Shown: one piece after another, positions 1 to 10,536 of the stretch
How the letters are laid out: the number at the start of each line of letters is the position of its first letter
How positions within the stretch are numbered: the stretch's first letter is position 1
Assembly (NCBI GenBank): GCA_024364805.1
Contig: CM044487.1
Span: forward strand, 131,911,132-131,933,287
Length of the DNA stretch: 22,156 nt
Reading direction: 5' to 3'
From: Euprymna scolopes
Taxonomy: Eukaryota; Mollusca; Cephalopoda; Sepiida; Sepiolidae
The notes under the pieces: generated by a model
Database searches by the model: none
Told to the model about the DNA's origin: nothing
The model's input: only the letters and a program-made list of their open reading frames with translations
Position numbers and translations under genes: made by a program

Positions 1-1009
1 TATCTATATATACAGAGAGAGAGAGAGAGAGAGAGAGATACAGGGCTTTCTGGTTAGTATATCTATTTACAATCATCTATGTGTAGCCCGAAGGAAGAAT
101 TCAATATGTATTCAAGAAAAACGTTAGCATCCGTTAAAAGAAACGGGATGAAGTATTAATATTGTTTTTAGTCGAAAGTTGTTATTTAAGCGATTTTTAG
201 GAAGAAAGGAAAAAAACATTCCACCAACTAGATAATAGTTAAGAATATGCGGTGTGTGTCTACGTTACTATATAGCAGAAACACATCATATAAGTGACTA
301 GTATCCTGTTAGCGATATTCTTTTCTTTGGTTTATTTTCCACCCAACTTCGCCTCTACATCTCCAAATCATTTCTAAGAAATCAATTTATACAGAAAAAG
401 AAAAACTACGGGCGAAATATTCACAACGCCACTCAGAAACTGCTGGTTCGAAAGTAGGCTGTGATTTTTTTTTTGTATGTTTTTTCCTCCCTATGAGTTT
501 ATATCAAGACCATCTCTTTTTAAACCATTTGTACTAGTCACTTGTGTGTTGGTCACATTTTACACAAAAAAACGCGCCAGAGACTTTAATTATATTGTCA
601 ATACTATTAGTTACTATGACGTTGGTGTTCGCATTATAGACCGCGTGTAATAAGGTCAGGCAATACATCAAGCAATGTTATGAATTTTGTAATAAAAATG
701 ACTCCCAATTCAAATCGACTAATTATGTTATAAAACTCACTAAATTAGACAGATTAGACAAGTGAGTTGAACCTCATTTAAAAATGCTATTAATCTTGAT
801 GCCTAATTTTGAGACGTAAACATTTGGCCATAAAATAAAACACGGCATATCGACCCTTTTAAATTATTTATTTTCAAAACCAATCAATTCTGGTAAAAAT
901 CTTCATAATCCAAGATGTTTTTATATATTTATTCAACGCGGTTATGTTAAATAGTAATTGGTGATGAACATATCTGTAAACAACACTGGGTGTAGTTTCA
1001 TCGCAATAT
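1..1009. other. AT-rich non-coding DNA with a (GA)n start
   Basis: No gene is recognised. A short (GA)n microsatellite lies at about 14-38. The rest is AT-rich sequence with scattered homopolymers and only short chance ORFs. Confidence 0.6.
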
Positions 1010-1451
1010 CTAAAAAGAGAGAAAGGTAGCCAAAAAGTGATAGCAAAAATATAAAAAAATGACTGAAAGGAGAAAAGACGAGAAAGCGACAACAAATAGA
1101 GTAAGAAAGAAAAGAGAGGATACGAGCCTCATAATGAGCAATAGAACGATAGAGAGCACAAGAGAGGTGGAGCGAGAAGGAAGGACAGGAATGAAGAAAA
1201 TAGAGAGAACTAGGATGTGCATGCGTGCGACAATGAGAGAGGTGGGAGAGACTGCTCAGAGAGAGAGCGAGTCGAGTAAACGAAAGTGCGGGTTTGAAGT
1301 GAAAGAAAAATGGCGACAAGTGTGAACGAGAAAGAAAGAGGAGTAAGCGAGAGAGTTAGCGGGAGGAAAAACAGCGAGAGAGAGAGGTAAGCGAGATAGG
1401 AGTGAGAGAAGAGTTGGGGGAGAGAAAAGTGAACAAAAAAGATAGGTGAAC

Positions 1452-1487
<36 letters not shown>

Positions 1488-1687
1488 TGAGCGAAAGAGA
1501 TTGAGTGAAAGAACGAGACAAGCGAGCGTCGAGAAAGAGATGAACGAGAGGTAAGCGAATGAGAGAGGTGATCGAGAAAGATAGGTAAGCGGGATAGAGA
1601 AAGAGAGAGAGGTAAGCGAGATATAAAGGTGAGAGCGCAGAGCTGAGCGTAAGAAAGATAAAGAGAAAGCTGAGCGCACGTGAGAGA

Positions 1688-1719
<32 letters not shown>

Positions 1720-1925
1720 AAGAGAGAAAGAGAGAGAGAAAGAGAGAGAGCTGAGCGCGCCTGGGAGAAGGAGAGAGAGAGAGAAAGAGAGAGGTGAGCG
1801 AGAGAGAGAGAGAAGTAAGGGAGAGAAAGGTTAGAGGTGAGCGAGAGAGAAAGGGAGATGGGCGAAAGAAGGAGGGAGATGAGCGCGAGAGAGAAAGTGG
1901 TAAGCGATAGAAAGAGAAAGAGGTG
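1010..1925. repeat. Purine-only GA-rich degenerate satellite
   Basis: For about 900 bases the plus strand is almost entirely purine, built from GAGA/GAAA runs broken by a recurring core close to GGTRAGCGAGA. More than a dozen copies of this core occur at irregular 20-60 base spacing. Pure microsatellite stretches sit at about 1454-1478 and 1681-1750. The long Ser/Leu/Phe-rich open frames on the minus strand (CTCTCT read as Ser-Leu) are produced by this composition and are not genes. Purine tracts of this length can form triplex or R-loop structures, which is known for GA tracts in general but is only inference here. Confidence 0.85.
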
Positions 1926-2011
1926 ATAATATATGGTAGTTTTTTAGAAAAATCTTTTGGAAAATCGACTCTCAAACCACATATGAAGGTGAAAAGCGTA
2001 CTTGGGTTCAT

Positions 2012-2924
2012 AATTTAGTTTAGTCGATTGAGCAGGTATTTTTCTCACATATATAATGCGATAATCGGATGACAAATATATCGCTCTGTTCTGAGTTGTA
2101 GAATCTGATTTTAAGCTTCTAATAAATTAAGTTTCGTTATGGTTATTTACTTTTCTTGACAAAGTTTGTTCTCAGCAATTAATTTTTTTTTAATTTATTA
2201 TCGAAGCTGAAAATGTTTTAATGATTCTTTGTATACAATTAATTAAACCCAAGTTGCCATTGTACAAACTAAATCGCTTGTTCATATTTTAAAAGGGAAA
2301 TTAATGGCAATAAAAAAACAATACATTTTATTGGTTTCATTCGCGGTATAACGCCGCGGTATATATAAAACCATCTCCCTCTTCATGGGAATAGTGCATG
2401 AAGAGAAATTCGAAAGACATTTCTTTACTTTTCTTTGGATAGACTTTCGCATAGATCTACATCACATTTTAAACTGGAATATCCCAAAATCTTAGGTTAA
2501 CGCGGATGGTTATTGTTTCTTTACACTTTTGTCACTGAATCACAAAAGCCACTTAAACGTGTTCATGCACCGATTGACACAAAATTGCAACATATTGTTT
2601 TTAAATGGTTTTATGTTGAATGTATCCTACTAGAAGTTGGACACGATTCGAGTATGGAAAGCTTTTAAATTTCACAATTGATTCTTTCGACGTACAAGGC
2701 ATTTTCCATTACGTTTTAAAATACCAATTCTGTCAGATCTCATGATAAACTAATAAATCTTACATTTTTACACTTGTTTCCAGAGTCAACTTTTAACAGC
2801 AAATGACTGCCACTGATGTTGAATCCCGCTTTATACAATATCTGTTGTTATCTCTATCGCACATCGATCCATATAAATCATGTTTTCAAAGTGGTTCACA
2901 CTTCCTTATCATTTATCGCTGGAG
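2012..2924. other. AT-rich non-coding DNA
   Basis: No gene is recognised. It contains a TATA-like box at 2360-2370 and a hairpin at 2379-2405, listed separately, plus AT-rich sequence that shows no coding pattern. Confidence 0.5.
2360..2405 (+). promoter_or_regulatory. TATA-like box followed by a perfect 9-bp hairpin
   Basis: A TATATATAAAA box at 2360-2370 is followed by CTCTTCATG (2379-2387) and its exact reverse complement (2397-2405) around a 9-base loop. An ATG inside the hairpin (2385) opens only a frame of about 36 codons. The arrangement is visible in the sequence, but a promoter role is unproven; a chance match is likely in AT-rich DNA. Confidence 0.2.
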
Positions 2925-5448
2925 AATTTTTCATCTTGGCAATGTCTACATGCACCGGTACATTCTAGTAAATGCTTCTGCATGGCCAGCTTAGCGTATT
3001 ACTTCTTTCCAAACAGTTTTAGTGAAACATCTGAATACGTTTATCTGGAGCAACACTTTTGTTTGTCATCATTTCCAAAACTTTCTACCTTCCACCCCCA
3101 TTCAGATAGTTCAAATTAATTACTATATCCAACCCTCTCCAAAACGTGGTAGTAAGTCTACAGAGGATTGAATCTACAGGCAGGGAATCGTTCGCCCGAG
3201 CCGAACATCTTTGCCTTTGAGCAAATCGACATAACAAGTATCTAATCGACACCAGTGAGTCCTTCTGATCTCCATTGAACAGTGCTATAATTGCCTTAGC
3301 ATCATTGGCTTTCACACCATTCCGCATTTGCTTTATCCGAAAGAATACCTTTAAACCGTCTTTCATTGTCTTTTCTCTTTTGATGATTCGTTTGAACCCG
3401 GGCTTCTTTCAAATCCCGAACACGCTGAACACCGAATCACATCCTGTAAAATTGTGCAAAAACAATGCTATTGTAAACTGCTTTGCCAAGCACCTGTTTG
3501 AAGAACTTGATATTATGGAGGTAGAGTTTCACCTCATCAGAGCGAAAATAGGGTGCATTACATTTGGAAGCATCTGTGTGAAACAGCAAAAGAACAAGAA
3601 GATATGTATCTTTTCCCATAAGGTTTACCGATCTAAAAGAAGCCATCAGTATGTCTGCTTTTGCAGTCTCATCGTCAGCATCTCGTACTGCGTGAATAAC
3701 ATCACATCCTTTCTGTATTGTAGATCCGTTCCTGTTTGTTTACCCCATTCAATAAGGAGTTGTTTTCTACTCAGAAAATATTGTCGTCTCAGTAATGTTC
3801 ACCTCGTTTACATTCAACCTCTGACTTCGCTTTTCATGCGCACAATCGTTTATATCTGTTCCAACCTCATAATCATCAAAGACCATTGTTGAAAGTAGAA
3901 GAACACCGATTGTCAGTTGATTTCGTACACAATGTCACTTCTGATTTCGAAGAAGTCCTGCACATCGACGTTTTCGTCAGCATTAATTCCTGTGATGATA
4001 TTTCATAATGATTGAAAACGCAGTATCACTGTTTATTTTTTTCGCAACTTTTACAGGATTTATCTCATCTATTTTCAAGTGAGAGGCAGACAACTCCTGA
4101 TATTATTTAATTGCAACGTAACGTTTTTGGTAAGGTCTTACATCGCGAGGGTATATAGAGATGACATGAATTCAACTGTTATCCGTTCTTGGACATTTCA
4201 GTTCCTTACTTCAACCAGCATTGGATTTTGAGTAAGCGCATTAGTGTTTTCTCGATCAAAAGATCGGAGCCAAGGCTAGCCAAATATTGGCTGTTTCGTC
4301 GGATTACATGAATTCCAGAGTAGAACATCTAATGTACTTCAGGATTGGCGTCTTTCAAGGCATACATCTTATGGAGATATAGACGAGCCAACTTCAGATA
4401 ATTCGGATAGCAAGGGATCGCGAATATTGGAAGATAATCTCAGACAACACTAAAATGCAACATCATATTTGATCACCTAAAACAAGTGCCATAACTATAC
4501 TTAGCAGGTGCTAAATTTATTCATGGTTTGCTGAGTTTAAATGTCCTTGATATCAGTTAATATCTCGATATCAGTTTTGACAAGTTTCGAATTAGAGAAT
4601 TGCTTGTTTCTGTGCTTTCCCATCGTCCTACCGAGGTAAATTATAGTATTCACGAATAATGTAAAAGGTTTTTCCCTAAAAGTCACAAAGTTTTTAACAT
4701 CACTACGATCTTCAGTCGCAAATATATGGTTGGCATATCGATTAACAACTTTTCTTTGCGATATTAATTCCATGAATTTACTACGACGCCATTATTATCC
4801 TAATTTAGTGAAAAGTCCGATATCGTTAGCTGTTCTTCATCGTTTACCTTTAGAAACAGATATTCTCAAATCATGATCGCTGTCATTTAGTCTTCCACTT
4901 TTTTCATCGTTTGGTCAATTCAGCTGACAGGAATTGTCTTGAAATATTCCATATTGTACGGAAGTTGATGCTACATGACTGCTGGTAAATACAGTCTGCT
5001 GAGAGAAGATCACCACAAAAATATTCGATCCGGCTTGAACAGCCAACTCATTCGCTCTGGTTTTGCAATGAGTCAATATATTTTGAACAAATACATCGTT
5101 CTTCACTTAGAAAATCTTTTCGTAACATTTTCGTTTTTTGGTCTTTTTTTGTAATAATAGTTCCACAAAAATAAGCAATGTCATATGATTCCCGATAAAC
5201 ATGAGCGCTTCTTTTCACTGGTCGAACAGACGCGCCTTTGTAGAGGCATTAGCAACGTTCTTTTTATTCGTGTGCTTTACACAATACGTTTAGAGAACAC
5301 GAATTGTTGTTTCAACCTGGCATTACACACCTTTTTCGTTGCTTGTACCGTTGATGCCTTCAGCTCATTTTCCTGAAACAACTACGGTATCTTCACTGTT
5401 CAAAGCTCATTCACATAAAGGACAATTTTCTGCATTGGCTGAATTCAT
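2925..5448 (-). pseudogene. Decayed intronless gene of a multi-copy PIN/XPG-like nuclease family with CXC-like tail
   Basis: Reading the minus strand from 5448 down to 2925, recognisable segments lie in one consistent order. They are an ATG followed by ENCPLC (5448-5410); a stretch with AEGINGTSNEKG (~5363-5328); YFCGT (~5176); NILTHCKTRANEL (5106-4918); a KPFTLFVN...GRTMGKHRNK block (4773-4537); and a MYALKDANPE...IRRNSQY...IEKTLMRLLK region (~4390-4230). Then come GINADENVDVQDF (~3995-3955), a TMVFDDYEVGTD strand (~3893), KGCDVIHAVRDADDE and GKDTYLLVLLLFH (~3712-3578), FNGDQKDSLVSIRYLL (inside 3366-3085) and a Cys cluster CTGACRHC (~2960-2933). I recall this order from many uncharacterised intronless proteins repeated in mollusc and cnidarian genomes. 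The VFDxY, DAD and xDTxLLVL strands resemble the acidic strands of XPG/FEN1-type PIN-like nucleases. The copy is old and broken in many places. Whether the family is mobile itself or carried by another element cannot be told from this window. Confidence 0.7.
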
Positions 5449-5504
5449 GTTTTAGAAATGTATACAGTACCTGAGTATATGCCTATATGTGAATTGGGTT
5501 GAAT

Positions 5505-5628
5505 GCAGGATAGGGCCAAAAAAATCAGGACATCACCCTCTCATCTTGTGCAGGTGTTAATAGCAAATGCATATCGTATAACCTGGGATGGATATCAAAA
5601 TTTCTGCACATTTTTGGCCCACCCTGTA
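5505..5628. mobile_element. MITE-like element with ~18-bp terminal inverted repeats
   Basis: The left end (from 5505, GCAGGATAGGGCCAAAAA) matches the reverse complement of the right end (TACAGGGTGGGCCAAAAA, ending at 5628) at most positions. The 124-base span has no coding capacity beyond a chance ORF that runs across it. CAGGGTGGGCC-type ends are typical of Tc1/mariner-derived MITEs, which integrate at TA; TA is visible at the right edge and looks mutated at the left. It lies 57 bases upstream of the start of the decayed nuclease-family gene. Confidence 0.55.
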
Positions 5629-5629
5629 G

Positions 5630-7140
5630 AGGTGACTAAAGGAAGGTGTATGGGTAACCATAGCTATAGTACAAGGGATGATTGAACAAAACCGACAAAC
5701 ATTTTACGTGAAAGAATAACAATGAAAACATAAAAATACAAAATTCACTGTTTTATCATGCAGACTTGACTCGTTAGTCGAAAATGTTCAACTTCGGAAT
5801 TTGAAACTTTTTCATGCTCAAATCTTGTCCAGGTTTTAGTATGATGCATAGTAGACCCAGCCTGACATTACACTAAATGTTACAATTCTCTATAGCTGGG
5901 ATACCTTAGCGTTATATTGACTCTCGTAGCCATATAGAATTTTGCTATGAATAATATTTAGGGCTTAAACTATTCTTCTGTCTATAACGGTTGTTTACCT
6001 AAAAAACAAAGTTAAAAAATAACTAAAAGTGCTGGCCTGATTCCAGCTAAATATATAGATAATACATTTTCATATATCGAACAAAAGAAATAATGATCAG
6101 ATACTGGATGTGGCATCTACAAATAAAAAAGTATTAAAATAGTCCAAACAACATGATAAATATAATTAGATGACTAATCTAATGTTACAGACTTTTGTCA
6201 AAGATATTTGTTGAACATTATGATAGTTGATATCTTTAGGGAACAAATGTCTTAGAAGCTATTCTCATAATCGGCCTTGTGTAAACAAAAAGAATTTGTC
6301 TTCGTGCTTAGGTTATTCAACTGAACAAACTAGTCATTTTGTCTGCAGTTTTACGTCATTTGACTATTTCATGCCATATTATTCTGCCGTCATAATTTTG
6401 AAAAAAAAAACCCGGCAAATCAAAATAGCTAGCTGTAACAAGTCTGTACAGGGTTATGTTATATATCATAGAGATTTGTTAAATCCGTGGGGATCGAGGA
6501 AGTCTTCCACACTATTCTAAAAAAGAGTCTTTAATTCGAGATTTGTAAACAAATTTTGTGATTACATAAATAGAAAACCCGTTCTAGGAAGAGTAAAAGT
6601 AATTCAACGAACACAACAGTTATCAGCACTTTTCCGTTCCATTATAAAAATTCAAATTAAGATATAATGACAATAAACTTTATGCCCAAAAGCATTATTC
6701 CAACTTTGATCAAGATCTATTACATGATTTTAGAAAATATCTAAACTTTAGGGTTTAAGTTAAAGAAATCTTGAGAAAATACATTAAAGAAATCTTGGAT
6801 ATTGGTGTCTAATGAATATGGATTAAAGTCCCTACAAATCTGAAATATTTAAAATTTAAAATTTGAGATTGTACCACTATTATGCTACGTAAAACCCATT
6901 TAAAATGCTTCAAAAAAGCTCACTCTTCAAGAATATACTTCATACACAGTAGTGTTTGAATATACGTTTAAGTGGTACTTACTCATTAAAGAGCTTCACC
7001 GCTCATTCATTTTTTGACCAAACAATTTTAATAGTTTATACATCAACTCTCTCAGCTATATTTTGAAATAAAAAATTGCAATTTTTGTTCATTAAAACAA
7101 AAGTTATGATAAAATTACTGGTGTTCAAAAATCCTCAGAA
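5630..7140. other. AT-rich non-coding DNA
   Basis: No gene is recognised in about 1.5 kb. A 14-base direct repeat (TTAAAGAAATCTTG at 6760-6773 and 6784-6797) is the only local structure noted. The 97-codon frame at 6227-6520 shows no recognisable motif. Confidence 0.5.
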
Positions 7141-7175
7141 TTAATAAGAGAGATGGTTTCTTCTGATAAGCTGTT

Positions 7176-7190
7176 GGTTACCATAGCAAC
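7176..7190. promoter_or_regulatory. RFX X-box-like motif
   Basis: GGTTACCATAGCAAC contains a 14-base near-palindrome that agrees with the canonical RFX X-box GTTGCCATGGCAAC at 12 of 14 positions. X-boxes commonly sit within about 150 bases upstream of the start codon of ciliary genes; here an ATG lies 38 bases downstream at 7228. The motif is visible; its function is inference. Confidence 0.4.
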
Positions 7191-7227
7191 TTTTTCTTCA
7201 TCGACATCTCCATAAATCACAGCGAGT

Positions 7228-7392
7228 ATGTCTTATTTGGATTATATAGAGATAGTTAACAAAAGTGATGTTATTTGTTATAAAGTGAATGATAATATTT
7301 CGCTTACGACGTCGTCCATTAATTCTTTCTTTCTCTCTCCCCCCACTCTCTTGTTCCTTCATTCTGTGTATTTAATTACGTCTTTTATTTGA
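7228..7392 (+). CDS. Possible short ORF or first exon downstream of an X-box
   Basis: An ATG at 7228 opens 54 codons ending at TGA 7390-7392. The first ~22 residues (MSYLDYIEIVNKSDVI and onward) have a mixed, protein-like composition. The second half is translated from a pyrimidine-rich tract (Ser/Leu/Pro/Phe) and looks non-coding, so if real the coding part may end at a splice donor near 7283, where GTGAAT is a weak candidate. I do not recognise the product. The only contextual support is the X-box just upstream, so chance is a serious alternative. Confidence 0.2.
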   Translation: MSYLDYIEIVNKSDVICYKVNDNISLTTSSINSFFLSPPTLLFLHSVYLITSFI

Positions 7393-7513
7393 TTTTTTTT
7401 ATTTAGTTAATTTAAGAAGTTGGGAATAATTTTTTTATAGATTGTTGACAATGCGTATGGTATTGGACACAAAAATAAATATTATTTCAAGTCAAAACCT
7501 AGAAAAATCATAG

Positions 7514-7809
7514 ATTACATAGAAAAATGTGAGCATAAAAAGTAATATAGTTAAGATTAAACGTTAAATAGTAAAAGGACTAGTTGTTAAATATTTATAA
7601 CTTAAAATTTATAACTACAAAATATTGCAGCATTAAAAATTTATATATGATGTTAAATCACATAAAAAAATTCTAAAGTTATAAATTTATTATATTTTTT
7701 ACTAGACTATCTTATCGTTTTCTTTTCTACTTTTAACAACTAGTCCTTTTACTTTTCTAAGCTTACTATTAATCATATTACTTTTCATGCTCCCATTTTC
7801 TATGTAATT
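7514..7809. mobile_element. Fold-back (long inverted repeat) MITE-like element
   Basis: The left arm 7514-7591 and right arm 7732-7809 are imperfect reverse complements over about 78 bases. Shared blocks include ATTACATAGAAAA, AGTAATAT and a perfect GTAAAAGGACTAGTTGTTAAA. The ~140-base AT-rich centre carries further TTATAA-type inverted similarity and no ORF. A fold-back MITE best explains this. Target duplications are not clear because the flanks are AT-rich. Confidence 0.75.
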
Positions 7810-7829
7810 TATAACTGGATTATAATGCA

Positions 7830-9170
7830 TATTTGCTAAAATAATCACAAACGTTTACGGTTTTTAAATTTTTACCAGATACCTTACCCTCCCTTCTTTT
7901 TACTCCTCTAGACAAAGCTAAATTAAACTAAATATAACCCACATTACTCACCTTAAACATATCAAATGTGTTCCAAGATTCAAAATGATCAGCTTATTAG
8001 TTAAAGAGTGACTCCTTTATAAACACATATATAAGCATATCAGAATTATGTGGATAAAAAATATCTAACTTGATTAAACGGCATTGTTTATCCGGGTATG
8101 AAGAGCTATTTTAAAAAAAAGAAAAACGAATACGTATTCAAACGTAATTCAAAAAAGCGTGTTAACCTCGCAAACCTTTGAATATTGTCGAAGCGTTTCT
8201 GTTGATCGGTAAGATAGCAGGTGTGCGAATTCAAATCCTTTATATCTCCTGTGAATTGAGTTGTGACAAATAATGATATAGAAAACACGCGAATCGTCCA
8301 TAATGTGAATTCGAAACAGAGGCGACCCCTTGTGTCTAGTACCATTCTCTATCACCCATCTTTTATCTCCCCTTGTCCTCGAGGTATTCAAAGTCTAAAC
8401 AATCATACATAACAGAAACGCAATTTCGGTATGTTTATAAATACGCTAAATACCCACCACCGGCTATAAAAGATGGAGATTACTTTATTTGTGTTATTCT
8501 ATCGTCGCACTGGTCTCGTATTCTCAAAGGGTATTTGACTGTATTTTGTTATTTTATCTTGTGGTTTTCGACACATCAAGTCCTGTAGGTTATTTCGTAC
8601 GAAAAAACGTTTTGTGAACTAGTAATAGAAGACCTTTTCGGATCATGGTTATTATTTCTTATTTTAAGCTTCTACAGTGGTTTTTTTTATTTAGTTTCTT
8701 TTTTTTAGTTATCACGATTGGAAAACATAGCATTATTTTTAGTTTGGTTTTCTTTTATTTAGGTGCAATTTAGAGGGATATCTAATTCTATTTTGCGTTC
8801 CTTCAATCAGAATTATAATTTTTTTTCAGGTAGACAATTATTTGATCAGCAAGTACATTTTCGTCAATTATGGTGAGGTTATATACTTGATAGAATTACC
8901 AGCAGCAGCAGCGATTATTACTATTACGTATTGACTCTCGATTGAAGTAAAACTCTAGTCTTTTCAATCAATCATAGCGCAAAAGATATTCACTTCCAAA
9001 TATTTTGCCTTATATAAACATTACGTGTTCCTTTATTTCTTGTTGTATGAGCAGACGACACAATCCTGCTTAGGTCTCATGGGGTATAAAGGTTCTTAAC
9101 AGAGGTATCGATACACATGCAATAAACACAACGACAGCATGTAGCCACTGTTATCTGAAATTTTATACAC
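7830..9170. other. AT-rich non-coding DNA
   Basis: No gene is supported. Two overlapping minus-strand frames and one plus-strand frame at 8106-8588 reach 70-80 codons but show no motif or shared boundary signal. A short AGC triplet run lies near 8901. Confidence 0.45.
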
Positions 9171-9179
9171 ACTTCATAT

Positions 9180-9710
9180 CAACTCTGTCAATGGCAGAAC
9201 TTTCTCTACCGTGCTAGAAAGCTACTTACGCCTGAAAGTATTCTGTATCTCTATAAGGACAACATGTATCGAGTACTGTTGTCACATTTAGGCTGGTGCA
9301 TCTGCTACTTGTCTCTCACTACTTGGTAGGGTTCAAAAGAGAGTCGACGATATGATAGGTCCTGAACTGTCATCTAAGCTTCAGCCTCTGTCCCATCGAC
9401 GAAATGTTGCATCCCTCTGCCTGTTCTACAAGTACTTAAATGGTGAATGCTCTGACGAACTACAAGCACTGGTATCCCCTCGACGTAAATACTCCCGACA
9501 CACCCAACAAGCAGCTAAATCCCACCATTCAGAGTAGAGATACCTAGGTGTGATAAAGCCTTCTACTCCAAGCGTTTCTTCCCCAGACCAATGTGAATGT
9601 GAACAGACATCTCGTTATTCATATCCCCTCATAATACCCCTGCAACTTATGTCCCCGATAGTAGCCCCCTACTTCAAAGTGGCACTGTGCCTTGTTTTGG
9701 GTAAAAATTG

Positions 9711-9713
<3 letters not shown>
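9180..9713 (+). mobile_element. LINE (non-LTR retrotransposon) 3' fragment, jockey/CR1-like
   Basis: This is the end of a LINE ORF2 covering the reverse-transcriptase C-terminal region. RARKLLTPESILYLYK is seen at ~9213-9262, then in a second frame IEYCCHI...AGASATCLSLLG at ~9268-9330. From 9331 the frame stays open through RVQKRVDDMIG, PLSHRRNVASLCLFYKYLNG and ECSDELQAL to about 9535, and PRCDKAFYSKRFFPR follows at ~9545-9592. The switch of frame near 9265, a TAG where Trp is expected in the HIWAGA motif, and stops after FFPR show that the copy is dead. The 5' part is absent (5' truncation), which is typical of LINE insertions. The piece ends in the (AT)n tract that follows. Confidence 0.85.

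Positions 9714-9791
<78 letters not shown>
9714..9791. repeat. (AT)n microsatellite, ~39 units, at the LINE 3' end
   Basis: An uninterrupted AT dinucleotide run begins directly after the LINE 3' untranslated sequence (GGCACTGTGC...GGGTAAAAATTG) and ends at AGGGCATC. It may be the element's own simple-repeat tail, expanded after insertion. The Ile-Tyr repeat frame over it is an artefact. Confidence 0.95.
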
Positions 9792-9794
<3 letters not shown>

Positions 9795-10215
9795 CATCTA
9801 CATGCCTATCTCATTTAGGCACACTGTTACACAAAAAATCGCACGACACAAGTCAAAACAAACATGGCCACTGAGTTTATCCTTGCACACAAAAAATTTC
9901 TTTCACTAAGATCGTTTCCGAATATATAAAAACTTAATCTATATGAACTTTTACTTTTTGTTTTCTTTAAATATCTTTAATTACAATTAATTATTTTGCA
10001 TGGCTAATCTTTTTATTGCAATATTTAATTCCCCTCTATCATGGTATTTACTACATTGTTCCTTATGTTTTAGAGACCATTACAGTATGATTGATATTAA
10101 ACGAGGGCTAATAATGGTTGACACGATGCTAGTTTTTTGTTTTCGAGTTATATATGAATGTCAGATTCGAACGTTGCTTAACATATATGCCTTTTACTAA
10201 TAGATCATTGCTTAA
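9792..10215. other. AT-rich non-coding DNA
   Basis: No gene is recognised. A 66-codon frame at 10000-10200 is hydrophobic, AT-driven and without motif. Confidence 0.4.
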
Positions 10216-10272
10216 TGTTGTTGGTTGGATGATGATCGATGTTACAAAGGGATTGCAAACACAGTGAACGAA

Positions 10273-10536
10273 ATGAGTAGAGGATTACTTGATTCACTAA
10301 AAGAACGGCTCGAGAGGATTCTATTTAGCCCTGCGAACGACTATGTTCTTTCTAGTTCGGAAGCAGTCTCGTGTTTTTCGCAGATTGGATGTTCTAAGAA
10401 CGAAAACGTTTTTGTGTAAGTTCATTTGCATTGCTTTGTCTTCATTCAAATAACGTTTCTAAATTTTAGCTTCAATATCGATGGTAGTAAGGGAACATTG
10501 TATTTTTACTATTTAATAAGCGATCTATCCAAGTAA
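10273..10536 (+). CDS. Possible small two-exon gene, product unknown
   Basis: The frame is open from 10216 and its first ATG is at 10273 (GAAATGA context). The translation includes LLDSLKERLERILFSPA and SSSEAVSCFSQIGC, which looks like real protein rather than AT-rich noise. A perfect donor GTAAGT begins at 10416, and an acceptor (TTTCTAAATTTTAG) ends at 10469, giving a 54-base intron. The second exon (10470-10536) continues in phase with FNIDGSKGTLYFYYLIS and reaches TAA at 10534. The spliced product would be 69 residues. I do not recognise it; the first half has an amphipathic helix-like LKERLERIL stretch. The intron is shorter than usual for molluscs, and a chance coincidence of open frames remains possible. 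The assembly gap begins 160 bases downstream. Confidence 0.35.
10416..10469 (+). other. Candidate 54-nt intron
   Basis: GTAAGT at the left edge, a CTAAAT branch-like site and TTTTAG at the right edge delimit a segment whose removal joins two open frames in phase. This is weak evidence for a genuine mini-intron. Confidence 0.3.

Noticed and set aside
942-2011. Long Ser/Leu/Phe-rich frames on the minus strand (up to 251 codons)
   Set aside because: They are the translation of a pyrimidine-only repeat strand; no domain or codon pattern beyond CTCTCT is present.
2385-2495. Short ORF starting inside the hairpin after the TATA-like box
   Set aside because: The ATG lies only 15 bases after the TATA-like box, too close for a normal transcription start, and the frame has no recognised motif.
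3275-3892. Plus-strand 205-codon frame, the longest N-free frame outside the purine repeat
   Set aside because: It is the antisense shadow of the decayed nuclease-family gene on the minus strand, which explains the sequence much better.
9550-9792. Plus-strand frame ending in Ile-Tyr repeats
   Set aside because: It is an out-of-frame reading of the LINE 3' end followed by the (AT)n tract.
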